Source: Biomphalaria glabrata (lineage: Eukaryota > Mollusca > Gastropoda > Planorbidae). Taken from it: a stretch of DNA of 64,000 nucleotides. The DNA is taken from assembly GCF_947242115.1 (NCBI RefSeq), contig NC_074728.1:19193542-19257541 (forward strand), in the 5' to 3' direction. The notes under the pieces were generated by a model. It searched no databases. It was given only the letters and a program-made list of their open reading frames with translations, and was not told the DNA's origin. Below, one piece after another: positions 46,001-56,379 of this stretch (position 1 is the stretch's first letter; each line of letters starts with the position of its first letter). The position numbers and the translations under genes are program-made.

Positions 46001-49000
46001 AAATAATTTTAATTAGAATATAAATCCAGATCTAGATATACTGTAATAAAAATCTAGATCTAGTTTAAAAAATCTAGATTAGATCTAAATCAAGATATCA
46101 TTCCTTTTTTAAACGCGAGTCACATAACGAGGCTTAATAAACATTACTATACCGAGTTCTTTTTTCATTTCATTTGAAGAATTAATTCCATATAACGTCA
46201 GAGGAAAAAAAAAACACTACGTCACACGGCCTAGCTAGACTAAAAATCGCCTTCATCTATAAGAGCCATTTATCGAGTGTTCATAGACTTTGGTGCACCG
46301 AGTGCGTTCTTTAAGCATTTCATTTAAAGAATTCATTCCATATGACGTCAAAGGAAAAAAAACACTACGTCACACGGCCTAGCTAGAATAAAAATCGCCT
46401 TCATCATTACGAGCCTTTTATCGAGTGTTCATAGACATTGGTGCACCGAGTGCGTTCTTTTAGCATTTCATTTAAAGAATTCATTCCATATGACGTCAAA
46501 GGAAAAAAAAAACACTACGTCACAAGGCCTAGCTAGACTAAAAATCACCTTTATCAACACGAGCCCTTTCTCGAGTGTTCATAGACATTGGTGCACCGAG
46601 TGCGTTCTTTTAGCATTTCATTTAAAGAATTCATTCCATGTGACGTCAAAGGAAAAAAAAACACTACGTCACACGGCTTAGTTAGACTAAAATATGTTTT
46701 CATTAATACAAGCCATTTTTTCGAGGGTTAATAGACATTGGCGCACCGAGTGCGTTCTTTTAACATTATATTTAAAGAGTCCATTCATATGACGTCAAAG
46801 AAAAAAAATTCCATTACCTCACAATAGGCTAGTACCGGTACCATAAAAAAAAAATTTCTTTATTTACACGAGATATTTAACGAGGGTTCATAGACATTGG
46901 TGCACTGAGTTCTAATAGATATTATTTAAAAAGGATCAAAGCCACATTGTTTTTGCGTTTTGTCTGTCAGTCGGTCTGTCCTTTATCTTGATATAAAAAA
47001 AAACAACTAAAAGTTATTAAAAATTGATTAACCTTTATTTTACGTTTCAAAACATCGCAATAATTTTTAGGTATGAACACAATTGAAAAGTTTATATAAT
47101 AGATTGTTCCGGATGTTTGTATAAATAGTAAAAGAAAAACAGAATTTCAGATAAATGTAATACCGTTAATTAAATTTTTTGGATGGTCTCGTATAAAAAT
47201 TAGATGTTCTACAGCCACGTGGAGAGATTTTCATACCTTACTTTGGTGTTTGGATTCTGTTTTCCTTAAAAATCGGAACATAATATTAACGATAATTAGA
47301 TTTTTTAATGTTTTAGGTAGAAAGTTAAATGTACTGTAAGAGAGTAGTGAGTTAAAATATTTTTCATAAAAATCCGTAAAAACATTATTTCGTAAATGAG
47401 AAGATTATTTGTTTATTAATTAGAAGAGGGAGTTGAAACAATTATTTGGCGTTAGTAGATTTTTAAATAAATTCGGAAATTTCTGGCGACGATTTGTAAG
47501 AAACAAAATCCGGAACTTTCTTTATCGATTACAAAACTTCTATGTTATGTTTTACAAGAAAATTAAATGTCTAAAAAGTAATTTTCAGTAATCAATTCTA
47601 GTAAATTACTTTTTTTAAAAGCCTTATGCGATTTCAAACAATCATTACGCATAATTCATGTTTTATAAAACAATATCTGGAACATTTTTACAATTAATGA
47701 AATATAAGTCAGTATAGAGATTATGATTTAGCATTAATATGCTATTTACATAAAAAACGGAACAACATATTATTGATAATGTGTTTTTGCAACGTTTAAG
47801 CATGGAAATTGAATGTAATATAAGTTAGAAGAGCAAACAAACATTTGTTGGCGTTGATTAGTTTTGCACAAAAAAATCCGGAACAATCAATTTTAGATAC
47901 TTAAAACTATTGAGATGTTATGGGAGGAACATTAAAGGGTAAATTAGATTTTCAATAGCTTTTAGAGTTCTAGTTTTTTAAATCTAATCGTGACGGACAG
48001 ACCGACCAACAGACAAAACGCACAAAAATAAGCTTCTTTTATTCGGATGGGGGCACTAAACAAAAAATAAATAAAATCTGATTTTTAAAAAAAGTTTAAG
48101 GAATTGGTTTAGCACCTGATCATGTTGCGACGTTACGCTACTGCACGAAAATCGCTGCATAAAAAGTCCATTTAAAAAAATGTGCGTGATATTTACATAC
48201 AAAGTGCATTATTAGCCTTTATAAACAAACAGAAATGTTTTCTTTTAATTTTAGCAGCTAGTTGACCAGAAAAAACGTCTTTAACTATTATTTGTATTTG
48301 TTGTAAACATTTCCTGTACATTTTAAAAATATATTTGACTTAGTGATACTGAAAATACACAAAAATTGTCCATCTTTGTTAGCATATTGTAACATTGCCT
48401 CCCTTACATTTACGTAATTGTTTTAGAATTGGTGTATTTTTATGAAAAAAATCGCTTGCATAATTAATTTTATAAATTAAACGGTTTGCTTTTAGAAAAC
48501 CAAAAGTAGCCGTTGCACCTAAATTTTTCAAGCCGGATTTAATGATGAAATAATATTTTTCATATCTCTTCTAGTTTTCGAGATCTGAGTGTGACAGACG
48601 GACAGACGGACAGACGGACAGACGGACATTTTGCACAAACCTAATAGCGGCTTTTTCCCCTTACGGGGGCCGCTAAAAATCACTGTATATATATACTTTC
48701 TTCTTCTTCTTCTAGCCGGCTTTATTGCTGCTGAGCTGTGAGCTCTTTTGCAGACTGTGCCAAGGAAAAAAAGTGTGCTGTTTTCTTCAGTTGTGCAGCA
48801 CTGCCGTACATGGTGTTGGTTATGTTGGGCTGTAGTGGAAGAAGGGTCTGCCTAAGGTGGATTAGGGAGGGGCATTCAAAGAGGATATGGTTTACGGTTT
48901 CAAAGGGGTGGGCGCAATGTCTGCAAAGGGGTAGTTGTGTGGAGTTTATTTTGTTCAGGTGGTAATTTAATAGTGGTGTGTGTCCTGTTCTTAGTTGGAA

Positions 49001-51076
49001 GATTGTAGATTGTTCTTTGCGGGGGAGGAAGTTAATACTGTCCAGTTTGTTAGGCGTAGTAATTTCTCTGTACATGGCTCTGCCTGTGTTTCCTGATGCC
49101 CATTGGTTGAGCCACTCCTCTTTGTGATTGTTGACTAGCATTGACCTTAGGGTGAGGTAGTTAACAGGTCTATCTGGTTGTTCCATAGATGTACCTGCCT
49201 TTGATACATATACATACATATACAGCATATATATATACATACATATACAGCATATATATATACATACATATACAGCATATACATATACATACATATACAG
49301 CATATATATATACATACATATACAGCATATATATATACATACATATACAGCATATATATATACATACATATACAGCATATATATATACATACATATACAG
49401 CATATATGTCTAGAATTGGCTTGATTAGCCACACCAGATTCTGCCCCGTCTCAAGATTAAGCCAAAACCAGTGACTCATTTGGGCGCATCCATTGCCTTT
49501 CGAGACAAAAGGAGCCATATACAGCATATATATATATCATACGGTGAAACTAAACACCTCGGAGCACGATCCTGTCCATTTGCCACTTCTTATGTGGATA
49601 CACAGCCTTGGAGTAACTTTGATCTATCTTGTGTTTCTGTAGAATCTCTAGAAGATACCTTATGGTCTTCGCTCCTGGTCATCTTAATGTTTGGGTTACT
49701 AATTGCAACCATTATTGTCTACATGTAGGTCAAGTATCATGTTGGTGTCAAAAGAGAAACGCTTGTCTATTCTTTTGTCCCTCCCTCTTTCTCTCTCTCT
49801 TTCTTTCTCTCTTTGTCATTTCGTTCTCTCTCTCTCTCTCTTTCTATCTCTCTCTTTCTTTATCTCTCTCTCTTTCTCATTTCTTTCTCTCTCTCTTTCT
49901 ATCTCTCTCTCTTTCTTTGTCTCTCTCTTTCTATCTATCTTATTATTTCTCTCTCTTTTTCTCTCTCCCACTATCTCTTTTTCTCTATACATTTCTCTCT
50001 CTCTCTCATTCTCTCTCTCTCTTTCTTTTCTTTCACCCTTTCTTTTTCTCTTTCTCTCTCTTTCACTTTTTCTCTCTTTCTCTCTCCCTTTCCTTCTCTC
50101 TCTCTTTCTCGCTCTCTCTTTCTTCCTCTCTTTCTCTCTATCTCTTTCTCTTTTTCGCAATCTCTCTCTCTTCTCTCTTTATTTCTCATTCTCTCACTCT
50201 CTCTTTTTTTCTCTCTCTTAAATCAAATGTTTATTTTTATTTTCACCATGTGCATCGTAACTTTCTCTGACATAGATATTTGACTTGAATTGGCACGACT
50301 CGCTTTATAACGCCCCCCGCCCACCCCTCGTCACACGTCCAGGCTTGGATGCTTTGCGCCAGTGAATTCTAGTATTACTTTAACTAATCCACTCCCCCTG
50401 CGTCAAACCCGAAGTTTAGCAAAAACCTTAGAGGCAACAGGAACCAATACACTAAATTTCAAGCAATCCGTACGACAGTTGATGAAATCCTTTGATAAAT
50501 AAATCAGTCAGAAAGTCAGTAGTGTTTTGCGCGTAGCTCTGACACTATATATGTCAGTAAACTGAAGTTATTCAGTCTATCATAAATTAATAGAAATAGT
50601 AGTGAGAAATATAGTACATAAAGAAATATCTACATGTAATTAAGTACATGACAGTCGAGTCTGTTTTATTTTACCGAGACTATGAAATAATAGCATGGAT
50701 CTATGTTTAATCCCAAGTTATAAATATTCAATTATTACGAATTTTCACGTAAAACTAGGGAAGTTTAATAAAGTTTTGTATCGCTTTATCACATACCGAC
50801 ATTTCATTGGTTCCTCCGTTCAGCATTTCGTTGTTGCTCTTTTATTGCAGACCAGCTAACCCATGCTCAAAATACAGACTACAGCACATTATCAAAGAGT
50901 GCAAACGGAAGTTTATCAAGGAGGACCGTGTCAGCAGCAGGGATGTCTCCAGCTCTGTCCAAGCTGTGGAAACCCCTTTTCCCCCGGTCAGCAATAGCCG
51001 GGTTCGTTTCGACGCTGATTCTGCTTCTGACAGCGAGGTCCCTGAGGAGAAAAAAACCGCTGTGATGACCATTTAA
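39973..51076 (+). CDS. Gene 2: small EGF-type membrane protein (6-7 exons)
   Basis: Whole coding span of the plus-strand gene, about 335 residues with the tentative first exon and 312 from 40222. Order: probable signal peptide 1-23; unknown region 24-155; EGF pair 155-233; transmembrane helix about 238-258; cytoplasmic tail 261-335. Exons: 39973-40041 (tentative), 40222-40516, 40765-40866, 42370-42507, 44350-44445, 49643-49724, 50851-51076. All junction phases agree. The EGF exons (138 and 96 bases, phase 1) and the phase 1 to 2 transmembrane exon repeat the layout of gene 1, so both descend from one receptor type. Function unknown; a surface receptor or adhesion role is inferred. Confidence 0.8.
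40222..40516 (+). CDS. Gene 2 exon 2: unknown domain
   Basis: 98 codons from ATG to donor gtaatt, phase 1 out. An in-frame TAG immediately precedes the ATG, so the exon either starts the protein or begins at an acceptor ending tatctag. It reads SSLDYFADIKKNIQNIQLDL and later GVVRGYLRCNAIRNHFKGSG. Two cysteines only. I recognise no family. The left border is the least certain in this gene. Confidence 0.6.
40560..40742 (-). repeat. Family B short repeat
   Basis: Fills intron 2 of gene 2; ends gagctgatacaagctttgta. Confidence 0.85.
40765..40866 (+). CDS. Gene 2 exon 3: Ser/Thr-Met-rich linker
   Basis: 102 bases, phase 1 to 1. Acceptor cattttgtag, donor gtgagt. It reads DVTDETMELSTIIQVMTTMV then SSQVASSIIMTAK and leads into the EGF pair, a position comparable to the linker exons 13-14 of gene 1. 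Confidence 0.75.
40925..41088 (-). mobile_element. SINE family D
   Basis: On the minus strand: ggatggctgcgtaatcgtaa head, B box gggtttgaacccc, and a shared end with aggaacctccgaaac. Confidence 0.75.
41130..41375 (+). mobile_element. SINE family A
   Basis: Starts in the head (gataaagcgcttgacttccg) with B box gttgaatcctggtgaag and ends aaggtctgaaaggggaactt. Confidence 0.88.
41376..42369. other. Intron 3 of gene 2, unassigned part
   Basis: Degraded LINE-like words may occur near 41895-42080 (atgaaaatccacctacgact, acaaccaatgaaatgacatc, resembling a LINE RNase-H end), but no firm call is possible. The pyrimidine tract before 42370 is good. Confidence 0.35.
42370..42507 (+). CDS. Gene 2 exon 4: EGF-like long exon
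   Basis: 138 bases, phase 1 to 1. Acceptor ctttgtattcag, donor gtaagt. It reads TCERYFWGPKCSLTCYNCES followed by DCNKVDGSC and CKSGFKNPERSC. Eight cysteines with the spacing of gene 1 exons 17 and 21, one codon longer. Confidence 0.9.
42548..42788 (+). mobile_element. SINE family A, full length
   Basis: gggcgtggtgactgagtgat head, gggtttgaatttcgg B box, ends aaggtctgaaagaggaac; begins 40 bases after exon 4. Confidence 0.88.
42838..43028 (+). repeat. Family B short repeat
   Basis: Starts tgcaaaccaatatcaacgca; 'ctcggattaagttgaaattt' intact. Confidence 0.8.
43265..43985 (+). repeat. Dispersed repeat family F, interrupted by a LINE
   Basis: The left part runs to 43470 and resumes at 43863 with the same gctgactccc, giving the longest copy of this family: gcagctgatgcatccaaagg, ctctgtcagggtgtagcaat, cctaggtgggtagccgg and aaacttactggctaagg. 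Confidence 0.75.
43471..43862 (+). mobile_element. 5'-truncated LINE with 10-bp target duplicate
   Basis: Encodes NRCLRRILGIRWPEKITTID, RKWSWIGHTLQK and LDWNPQGKRKVGRPKQFWKR, the C-terminus of a LINE polyprotein. gctgactccc occurs on both sides (43461-43470, 43863-43872), a clean target-site duplicate. It ends in aaagaagaa. Confidence 0.93.
44048..44290 (+). mobile_element. SINE family C
   Basis: Head ggcgtggtctagaggctaag; 3' part gagattggaccatagcgctc and agcgctatataaaagc. It ends about 60 bases before exon 5 of gene 2. Confidence 0.8.
44350..44445 (+). CDS. Gene 2 exon 5: EGF-like short exon
   Basis: 96 bases, phase 1 to 1. Acceptor cactttttag, donor gtgagt. It reads CEKHEYGINCLGDCYKVCGA then DCVDNVTGRC. 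Same length as the short EGF exons of gene 1. Confidence 0.9.
44446..45364. other. Intron 5 of gene 2, first part
   Basis: AT-rich. 45000-45250 has loosely repeated 'aataaagtcattac' and 'aatccatcacgcaat' words, but no regular unit. Confidence 0.4.
45370..45512 (-). repeat. Dispersed repeat with accggtac palindromes
   Basis: Reverse copy of 54334-54460: both carry gtaccggtactcag or its equivalent, 'taacttttaactact' and gtacgccg(gcg)taccg. Confidence 0.7.
45630..45775 (-). mobile_element. SINE family D
   Basis: On the minus strand: ggatggctgcctggtcgtgc, ggtttgcgcgctgg and B box gggttcaaaccctgc; ends aaggaacatccgaaacgtgt. Confidence 0.82.
46140..46915. repeat. 150-bp tandem repeat, about 5 copies, rich in CRE-like sites
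   Basis: Units of about 148-159 bp share ggtgcaccgagtgcgttctt, ttcattccatatgacgtcaa and cactacgtcacacggcctag. Each good unit holds tgacgtca and tacgtcac, both CREB/ATF-type motifs. Later units are more diverged. Confidence 0.88.
46940..48040. mobile_element. Foldback-type element
   Basis: Left ttttgcgttttgtctgtcag and right, inverted, (tt)ttgtgcgttttgtctgttgg, about 1.06 kb apart. The interior has repeated 'aaaaatccggaaca' and 'agttattaaaa' words and no long open frame. Confidence 0.6.
48041..48690. repeat. Related AT-rich repeat ending in gacagacgg tandem
   Basis: Ends with four gacagacg units then attttgcacaaacctaatag and ccttacgggggccgct, resembling the end of the foldback element to its left. 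Confidence 0.5.
48700..49195 (-). mobile_element. LINE 3' end
   Basis: The minus strand encodes NYLTLRSMLVNNHKEEWLNQ, STIFQLRTGHTPLLNYHLNK and CRHCAHPFETVNHILFEC, the RNase H end and C-C-H-C finger of a Jockey-like LINE, ending AKELTAQQQ and an (aag)n tail at 48700-48714. Confidence 0.9.
49203..49405. repeat. 25-bp AT-rich minisatellite, about 8 copies
   Basis: Unit acatacatatacagcatata plus tatat. The open frames across it (YMYIYMLYMYV on the minus strand) are by-products of the repeat. Confidence 0.93.
49406..49525 (+). repeat. Repeat family G fragment
   Basis: Matches the right end of 13185-13695 (aattggcttgattagccaca, gtgactcatttggg, ggagccatata). Confidence 0.7.
49643..49724 (+). CDS. 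Gene 2 exon 6: transmembrane helix
   Basis: 82 bases, phase 1 to 2. Acceptor cttgtgtttctgtag; donor gtaggt chosen at ac-at|gtaggt, because reading on hits TAG and because the phase then fits exon 7. It reads SLEDTLWSSLLVILMFGLLI plus ATIIVY, a single hydrophobic helix. Confidence 0.85.
49790..50220. repeat. CT-rich microsatellite tract
   Basis: About 430 bp of (ctct/tttc)n pyrimidine on the plus strand, in the last intron of gene 2. All frames are open by composition; not coding. Confidence 0.95.
50221..50850. other. Last intron of gene 2, unique part
   Basis: No repeat recognised; ends in a good tract (ttgttgctcttttattgcag) that serves exon 7. Confidence 0.5.
50851..51076 (+). CDS. Gene 2 exon 7: cytoplasmic tail and stop
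   Basis: Entry phase 2, 75 codons and TAA. It reads PANPCSKYRLQHIIKECKRK and later RVSSRDVSSSVQAVETPFPP, RVRFDADSASDSEVPEEKK and a TAVMTI end. It is basic next to the membrane, then Ser- and acid-rich (DADSASDSE fits CK2-type site patterns). Not similar in sequence to the gene 1 tail. AATAAA at 51693-51698 lies in a transposon and is only a possible polyadenylation signal. Confidence 0.85.
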
Positions 51077-51133
51077 AAAGAACAACAGAGTACTCTCCCT
51101 TTCTTACCGCCAACGTATGTTAGGTGCCACATA

Positions 51134-51350
51134 CAGCAGTGTTTCCCAAAGTGGGGTACGCGTGCCCCTCCCAGGGGTACGGGAAGACTTTGGAGGAGGT
51201 ACGCGTTGCATCTCATTAACTATGCAGATTTTGGTCAAATACCCATTTATAATGTTCTGTTAGTAAAGTAGTGTGGTTTGGGGTGGGGGGTGGGGGGGGG
51301 GAGCGAGGGGTACTTAGCATTATACAAATTATAAAAGGGGTACACACTGG
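51134..51350 (+). mobile_element. hAT-type left-end fragment
   Basis: Begins cagtgtttcccaaagtgggg and gtacgcgtgcccctcccagg, matching the left part of 55999-57271; begins 57 bases after the gene 2 stop. Confidence 0.75.
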
Positions 51351-52002
51351 CTCAGAGTTGGGCGGACTCTTTTTTATCTTGAAACGCAGTGTTTTCCAAA
51401 CTTTTCCCTAAACGGAACATTTATCACATTCGGAGATTTAGTGGAAAACTTTGCTTATTGTGTAGGATAGGATTTTTGTTCTATAGTTTAAATTTTAACA
51501 AATAATAGTTAATACTGCCAGGCTGGTTGACCGCTTTTTCGGTGCTTGCGTATTTCATTTTAAAAATGGGTTAGAAGAGAACAAATAACCTCCGGTCATA
51601 ATTAAACTACATGTTTAGATTTGCGAATGTCTGCCTGCATGTGTTTACTTTGAATTGGTGTGGTTTTACATGAAAATGTTCAGTTCATTTGCAATAAACA
51701 TGGCCCAGGCTTGTAATAAGCCTAACATGGAACACTATTTTAGTTGATGGAGATTCTTAGAAGTAAACATGTCATGAAGAATAATGTTGTTGTTTTTTCC
51801 CTTGCATTGAATAAAACTGCCAGAGATCGGTTGGTAAGGGAAAAAAAATGTCATTTTCATTTGATCTAGAGATTGACAGATACTAAATAGAAAGGGGTGT
51901 GGCTATCGTTAGATCAGGGCATTGGGGACAGTTTATTTCGGGGGCTCAGGGCAGGTAGGGTTAAAGCATATTCTGAATTGAGCATTTTATAAATGTATGA
52001 AA

Positions 52003-52003
<1 letters not shown>

Positions 52004-52080
<77 letters not shown>
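52004..52080. repeat. TA dinucleotide microsatellite
   Basis: About 38 TA repeats directly abutting the left end of the element at 52081; a shorter (TA)n also follows its right end. Confidence 0.97.
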
Positions 52081-52083
<3 letters not shown>

Positions 52084-53274
52084 GGGCGTAGCCAGGGGGG
52101 GGTTTGGGGTTCAAACCCCCCCCCCCCGAAATGAAATCCCCCCTGGGGGGGGGGATCGGAATTTAGTGAATGATTTTTTGCTTTGATTTTGTTTATTTAA
52201 GTTGAGATTTTAATACTAAACCATCAATTGCCCCAGCACAACCAATGGGGTTTTGAGTTTAAAACCCCTTACCAGGGGGTTTTGAGTTTAAAACCCCCTA
52301 CCAGGGGGGTTCGTGTTTAAAACCCCCTACTATGGGTTTTGAGTTTTAAACCCCCTACTTGGGGTTTTTGCAGTTAACCCCCCTCCTCTTCTATAAAACA
52401 AAACAAAACAAAAATGCAAACGAAAATCCCCTAATTCCAAGAGCACATTTAAGGAAGATTTTGATTTTAAAACCCCCTCCAAAATTTACGATAAACCCCC
52501 TCTTCAATATAAAAAAAAGTTAATTACGCACTCAAAATGTTATGAGCGTAGCTAAATGGGTTTTGACTTAGTTTTTAGTTTAAACCCCACTTCAGCGGGG
52601 TTTGAAGGTAAAAAATACCTCTTTAATAATAAAAACAAAGCAAATTATACACTCAAAATGTTTTGAGTGTAGTCAAAGGGGTTTTGAGTTTAAACTCCCC
52701 TCCAGTGGAGTTTGAAGCTAAAAAGTACCTCTTCAACATAAATAAAGGCTAATTACTCACACTAAAATCTATGAACGCAGCCAAAGGGGTTTTGAGTTTT
52801 GAGGCTAAAAAACACATCTTCAGTGTAAGAAAAAAAGCAAATTACGCACTCAAAATGCTATGAGCGTTGCCAAAAGGGGTTTTGAGCTTAAACCCCCATT
52901 CAGAGGGGTTTAATGCTAAAAATACCTCTTCAATATAAAAAAAAAGCAAATTACACACTAAAATTATTTGAGCGTAGCCAATCCAATCGGGTGTTTTGAG
53001 TTTAAACCCCTCTTCTACAGATGGCGTTTGTTTAAAGTTTAAAATCCCTCCAGATGGTTTTGAGTTTAAGATCCCCCTACAGAGCATTTTGAGGTGGAAA
53101 ACCCCCAACAGATTATTTTGACGATAAAACTTCTCTTTTCGATATAAAATCTAAAGCAAACTACAGTCACTTAATTCCAAGAGCGTATTCAAGAGTGGTT
53201 ACACATTTTACCAGTGGCAGGGCTCCCTTAATAAACTGTAGTGAATAGTCATCTGCCGAAATTGAAAAACACTA

Positions 53275-53610
53275 AATGTGGCTCAACAAAGATGGCTAAG
53301 ACAGATTTTAGTAGTCAGTTATAGAGATCGGGTTTAAATCAAGGAAATCCTATGCCGAACTGGGAGTCGACCCTTTATAAGATTGTGAGAGAGCGACGCA
53401 TGAGGTTTGCGGGACATGTTCTCCGACAAAATGAATTACGCATAAGAAGAGTTGCAATGATATCCTAGTACAACTTGACGCCACTCATTCATTGAGGTCC
53501 TCATGGCAGGTGGGAAGAGGCTTCAGACATTACCAGTGACAGATTTTTATGGAAACAGCTTGACGTCAAATGCTCCGAACGGCGCGGTAGGGTCTAAGTC
53601 AGTAAGAATA
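53275..53610 (+). mobile_element. LINE C-terminal fragment
   Basis: Reads like 56955-57215 in the opposite orientation: aatgtggctcaacaaagatg, gagagcgacgcatgaggttt and gcgggacatgttctccgaca encode the 'RRMRFAGHVLRQNE' region. Frames are broken. Confidence 0.8.
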
Positions 53611-54040
53611 GCACATTAGGTTTTTGAAATAAAACTTTTTAATAGCAGGAAAATGCACTGTAGATACCTCAGAATATGCATTTTGTTGGCTTTCAATACC
53701 AGAAATAGTGCTTGGCGGCGGGGCTTCGCCCCGCGCTAGCGCTCCCCAGACCCCATTGCTAGTAATGGCAGGGAATCTACAATTTTATGGATACAGCTTG
53801 ACGGCAAATGCCCCAAACGGCGCGGGAGGGTCTAAGTCAGTAAGAATAGCACATTAGGTTTTTGAAATAAAACTTTTTAATAGCAGGAAATTGCACTGTA
53901 GATACCTCAGAATATGCATTTTGTTGGCTTTCAATATCAGAAATAGTGCTTGGCGGCGGGGCTTCGCCCCGCGATGGGGGAGCTGCAAGCGCTCCCCCAG
54001 ACCCTCTTGCTAGTATTGGCGGGGAATCTACAATTTTTCC
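53560..54040. repeat. Tandem duplication, two units of about 235 bp
   Basis: Both units carry agcttgacg(t/g)caaatgc, ggcgcgg(t/g)agggtctaag, the palindrome gcggggcttcgccccgc and agaccc(c/t)(a/c)ttgctagta. Confidence 0.9.
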
Positions 54041-54249
54041 ACTTACTCATGGAAGAACCTATTCTAGGGCACAATAAACGTCTTCCGAAAGAATGAAGGG
54101 TCAGAATGCAATAAAGATTATTTACACACACACACACATGAATAGATATAAAAAAAAATTCGCTAGGGGGGGGGGGTGTCAGGGGGGGGAGAAAAAATCC
54201 CCCCCCCAAACCCCCCCCCCCCCGAAAAAGAATCCTGGCTACGCCCATG

Positions 54250-54253
<4 letters not shown>

Positions 54254-54318
<65 letters not shown>
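54254..54318. repeat. TA/TG compound microsatellite
   Basis: (TA)n followed by about 21 TG repeats. Confidence 0.97.
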
Positions 54319-54322
<4 letters not shown>

Positions 54323-54333
54323 ATACAGGGCTT

Positions 54334-54460
54334 TTTTGTGACGGTACGCCGTACCGGCAACTTTTTGAAAAAAATTATTACTTTTCTTGTATTTTAACGT
54401 ATATTATTCTTTTTTAGTAGTTAAAAGTTAGGCAATCAACTACTGAGTACCGGCACCTAT
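54334..54460 (+). repeat. Dispersed repeat with accggc palindromes
   Basis: Direct-orientation partner of 45370-45512; contains gacggtacgccgtaccggca and gagtaccggcac. Confidence 0.7.
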
Positions 54461-54689
54461 TTTCAATGTTCATAGTTATATTATAGGCTATAATTTTTTT
54501 GTTATCAAGTTATTGTATTTTCTGCAATTAGAGATATATTCACCTGTAGGCCAACTAATTAATTATTGCAGTAGTTTGTGGAACTAGTCTGGCCTCGCTG
54601 AACACGGAACATGGAACACAGTTTGGGAAACACTGTTATAACGTGAGAAAAAAAGGATTCGTGTGTCCACATTTGTTCTTTTTTTTTCT

Positions 54690-54872
54690 TTTTTTTTGCA
54701 AAGCTTTGAACAATTGACTTAAAACAATTTGTTTGATACAGTTTGTGTACACGTCATTTCTTCCACTTTCTTTGGTCAAATGAAGTTGAAACTTTGCACA
54801 ATTATTCTTTGTCCCTAACCAAAACATAAAAAAAAAGTAACAATTCTGTTTAATAATTAGTAGTAATTAATT
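54690..54872 (+). repeat. Family B short repeat, diverged
   Basis: Keeps cacgtcatttcttccacttt, 'gaaactttgcacaattatt' and the taattaattag end. Confidence 0.7.
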
Positions 54873-55074
54873 AGTTTAGTTTGGAAATGATTAAGTTAAA
54901 CAAATCTTACAGTAATAATTCATTTGGCTATAAAGGTGCAGTTCTTACTTTTGTTTAAAAAAAAGGATTTAAAATGCTGTACCGTTTTCTTTTTTATCCG
55001 TAGACAGTCTGACAAAAACAAAAGATGTCAGTGTTGTTTAATCATTGAGACACAATTTCCTCTTGTGACTTTAT

Positions 55075-55650
55075 CAGTAACCTAAACAGCTATAGACATC
55101 TATTAGTAACTTAAACAACTATAGACATGTATAAGTAACTTAGACAACTATTGACATGTATTAGTAATTCGTATAACTATTGACATGTATTAGTAACTTA
55201 GACAACTATAGACATGTATTAGTAACTTAGACAACTAGAGACATGTATTAGTAACTTAGACAACTATTGACATGTATTAGTAACTTAGACAACTATAGAC
55301 ATGTATTAGTAACTTAGACAACTATTGACATGTATTAGTAACTTAGACAACTATTGACATGTATTAGTAACTTAGACAACTATTGACATGTATTAGTAAC
55401 TTAGACAACTATTGACATGTATTAGTAATTGGTATAACTATTGACATGTATTAGTAACTTAGACAACTATTGACATGTATTAGTAACTTAGACAACTATT
55501 GACATGTATTAGTAATTCGTATAACTATTGACATGTATTAGTAACTTAGACAACTATTGACATGTATTAGTAACTTGGACAACTATTGACATGTATTAGT
55601 AACTTAGACAACTATTGACATGTATTAGTAACTTAAACAACTATAGACTT
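55075..55650. repeat. 29-bp minisatellite, about 20 copies
   Basis: Unit gtattagtaacttagacaac plus tattgacat, with recurrent 'attcgtata' variant units. Confidence 0.95.
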
Positions 55651-55990
55651 GTTTGTTTATACATAATTTCATTCTCCATGATTCTTGATTTATTTTTTTT
55701 CAAATACCATGTACAATAAATAGTAATAAACAACAAGTTGTTTTTAATTTTTAAAAAGTCTTCTAGATTTCAACCATGGGAAACATAAATCTTCTCTTTC
55801 TCTATCTCTCCACCTCTTTCTCCTAATATCTCACTGTCTCTCTTTCTCTCTCTTTCTTTCTCTTTTCACATTGATTGCCTATCAGCGGCGAACAGGTCCG
55901 AACAGACAAAGGGATAGATGATGGAGTAGTATTTTATAAGGGATGACCAAGTCAAGCTATCGGAGCACGGAGTAGAGGATGTAGGCCTAC
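55651..55990. other. Intergenic, CT-rich patch
   Basis: Short ctctttctctct tract near 55795-55865; otherwise nothing recognised. Confidence 0.4.
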
Positions 55991-56379
55991 CCCTACCGCA
56001 GTTTTACCCAAAGTGGGGTACGCGTACCCCCAGGGGCACGGGAAGAGTTTGGAGGGGTACGCGTTGCAGCTCATTAATTATGTTGATTTTGTTCCATCAT
56101 TATGTACAGTTAGTAAATTAAAATAAACTATTATTAAGTTTTAATTGACATTCTTTAATGTTATTTTATTTCTATATTTATACAAATTACCGGGTGTTAT
56201 TTGACATTAAAAATACATTTTACACAAATCAAGTAATGAATAAGGATTTTTTTCAACGTTAAAAAGATTCTTGTTTTTGTTTTTTTGTCAGACAATTATT
56301 CAACGAACCTCAGAACCGCACAAAATAACCCACTAATTGAATGCGTCAATTGCTCCAGACTGGGTCTTAAAATTAAACA

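Larger units (their letters stand above)
52081..54249. mobile_element. DNA transposon with catgggcgtagccagg inverted ends
   Basis: catgggcgtagccagg at the left and its perfect inverse cctggctacgcccatg at the right, inserted in a TA tract. Inside: 52100-53110 degenerate units alternating 'gggttttgagtttaaa' with C runs, a LINE fragment (53275-53600) and a tandem duplication (53560-54040). No transposase is visible, so it is nonautonomous. Confidence 0.82.
51387..54635. mobile_element. hAT-type MITE split by another transposon
   Basis: Left end cagtgttttccaaacttttc, right end (inverted) cagtgtttcccaaactgtgt. Flanks ttgaaacg and ttataacg agree at 6 of 8 bases. The interior is interrupted by the 52081-54249 insertion; the outer part is noncoding and matches 19033-19227 in ggaacatt words. 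Confidence 0.7.

Noticed and set aside
48722-49432. 236-codon minus-strand protein with YMYIYMLY start
   Set aside because: The start is a minisatellite and the rest is a LINE 3' end, so it is no host gene.
49629-50283. Ser/Leu/Phe-rich frames up to 213 codons
   Set aside because: They come from a CT-rich tract in an intron; only the first 82 bases of the region form the helix exon, in a different reading context.
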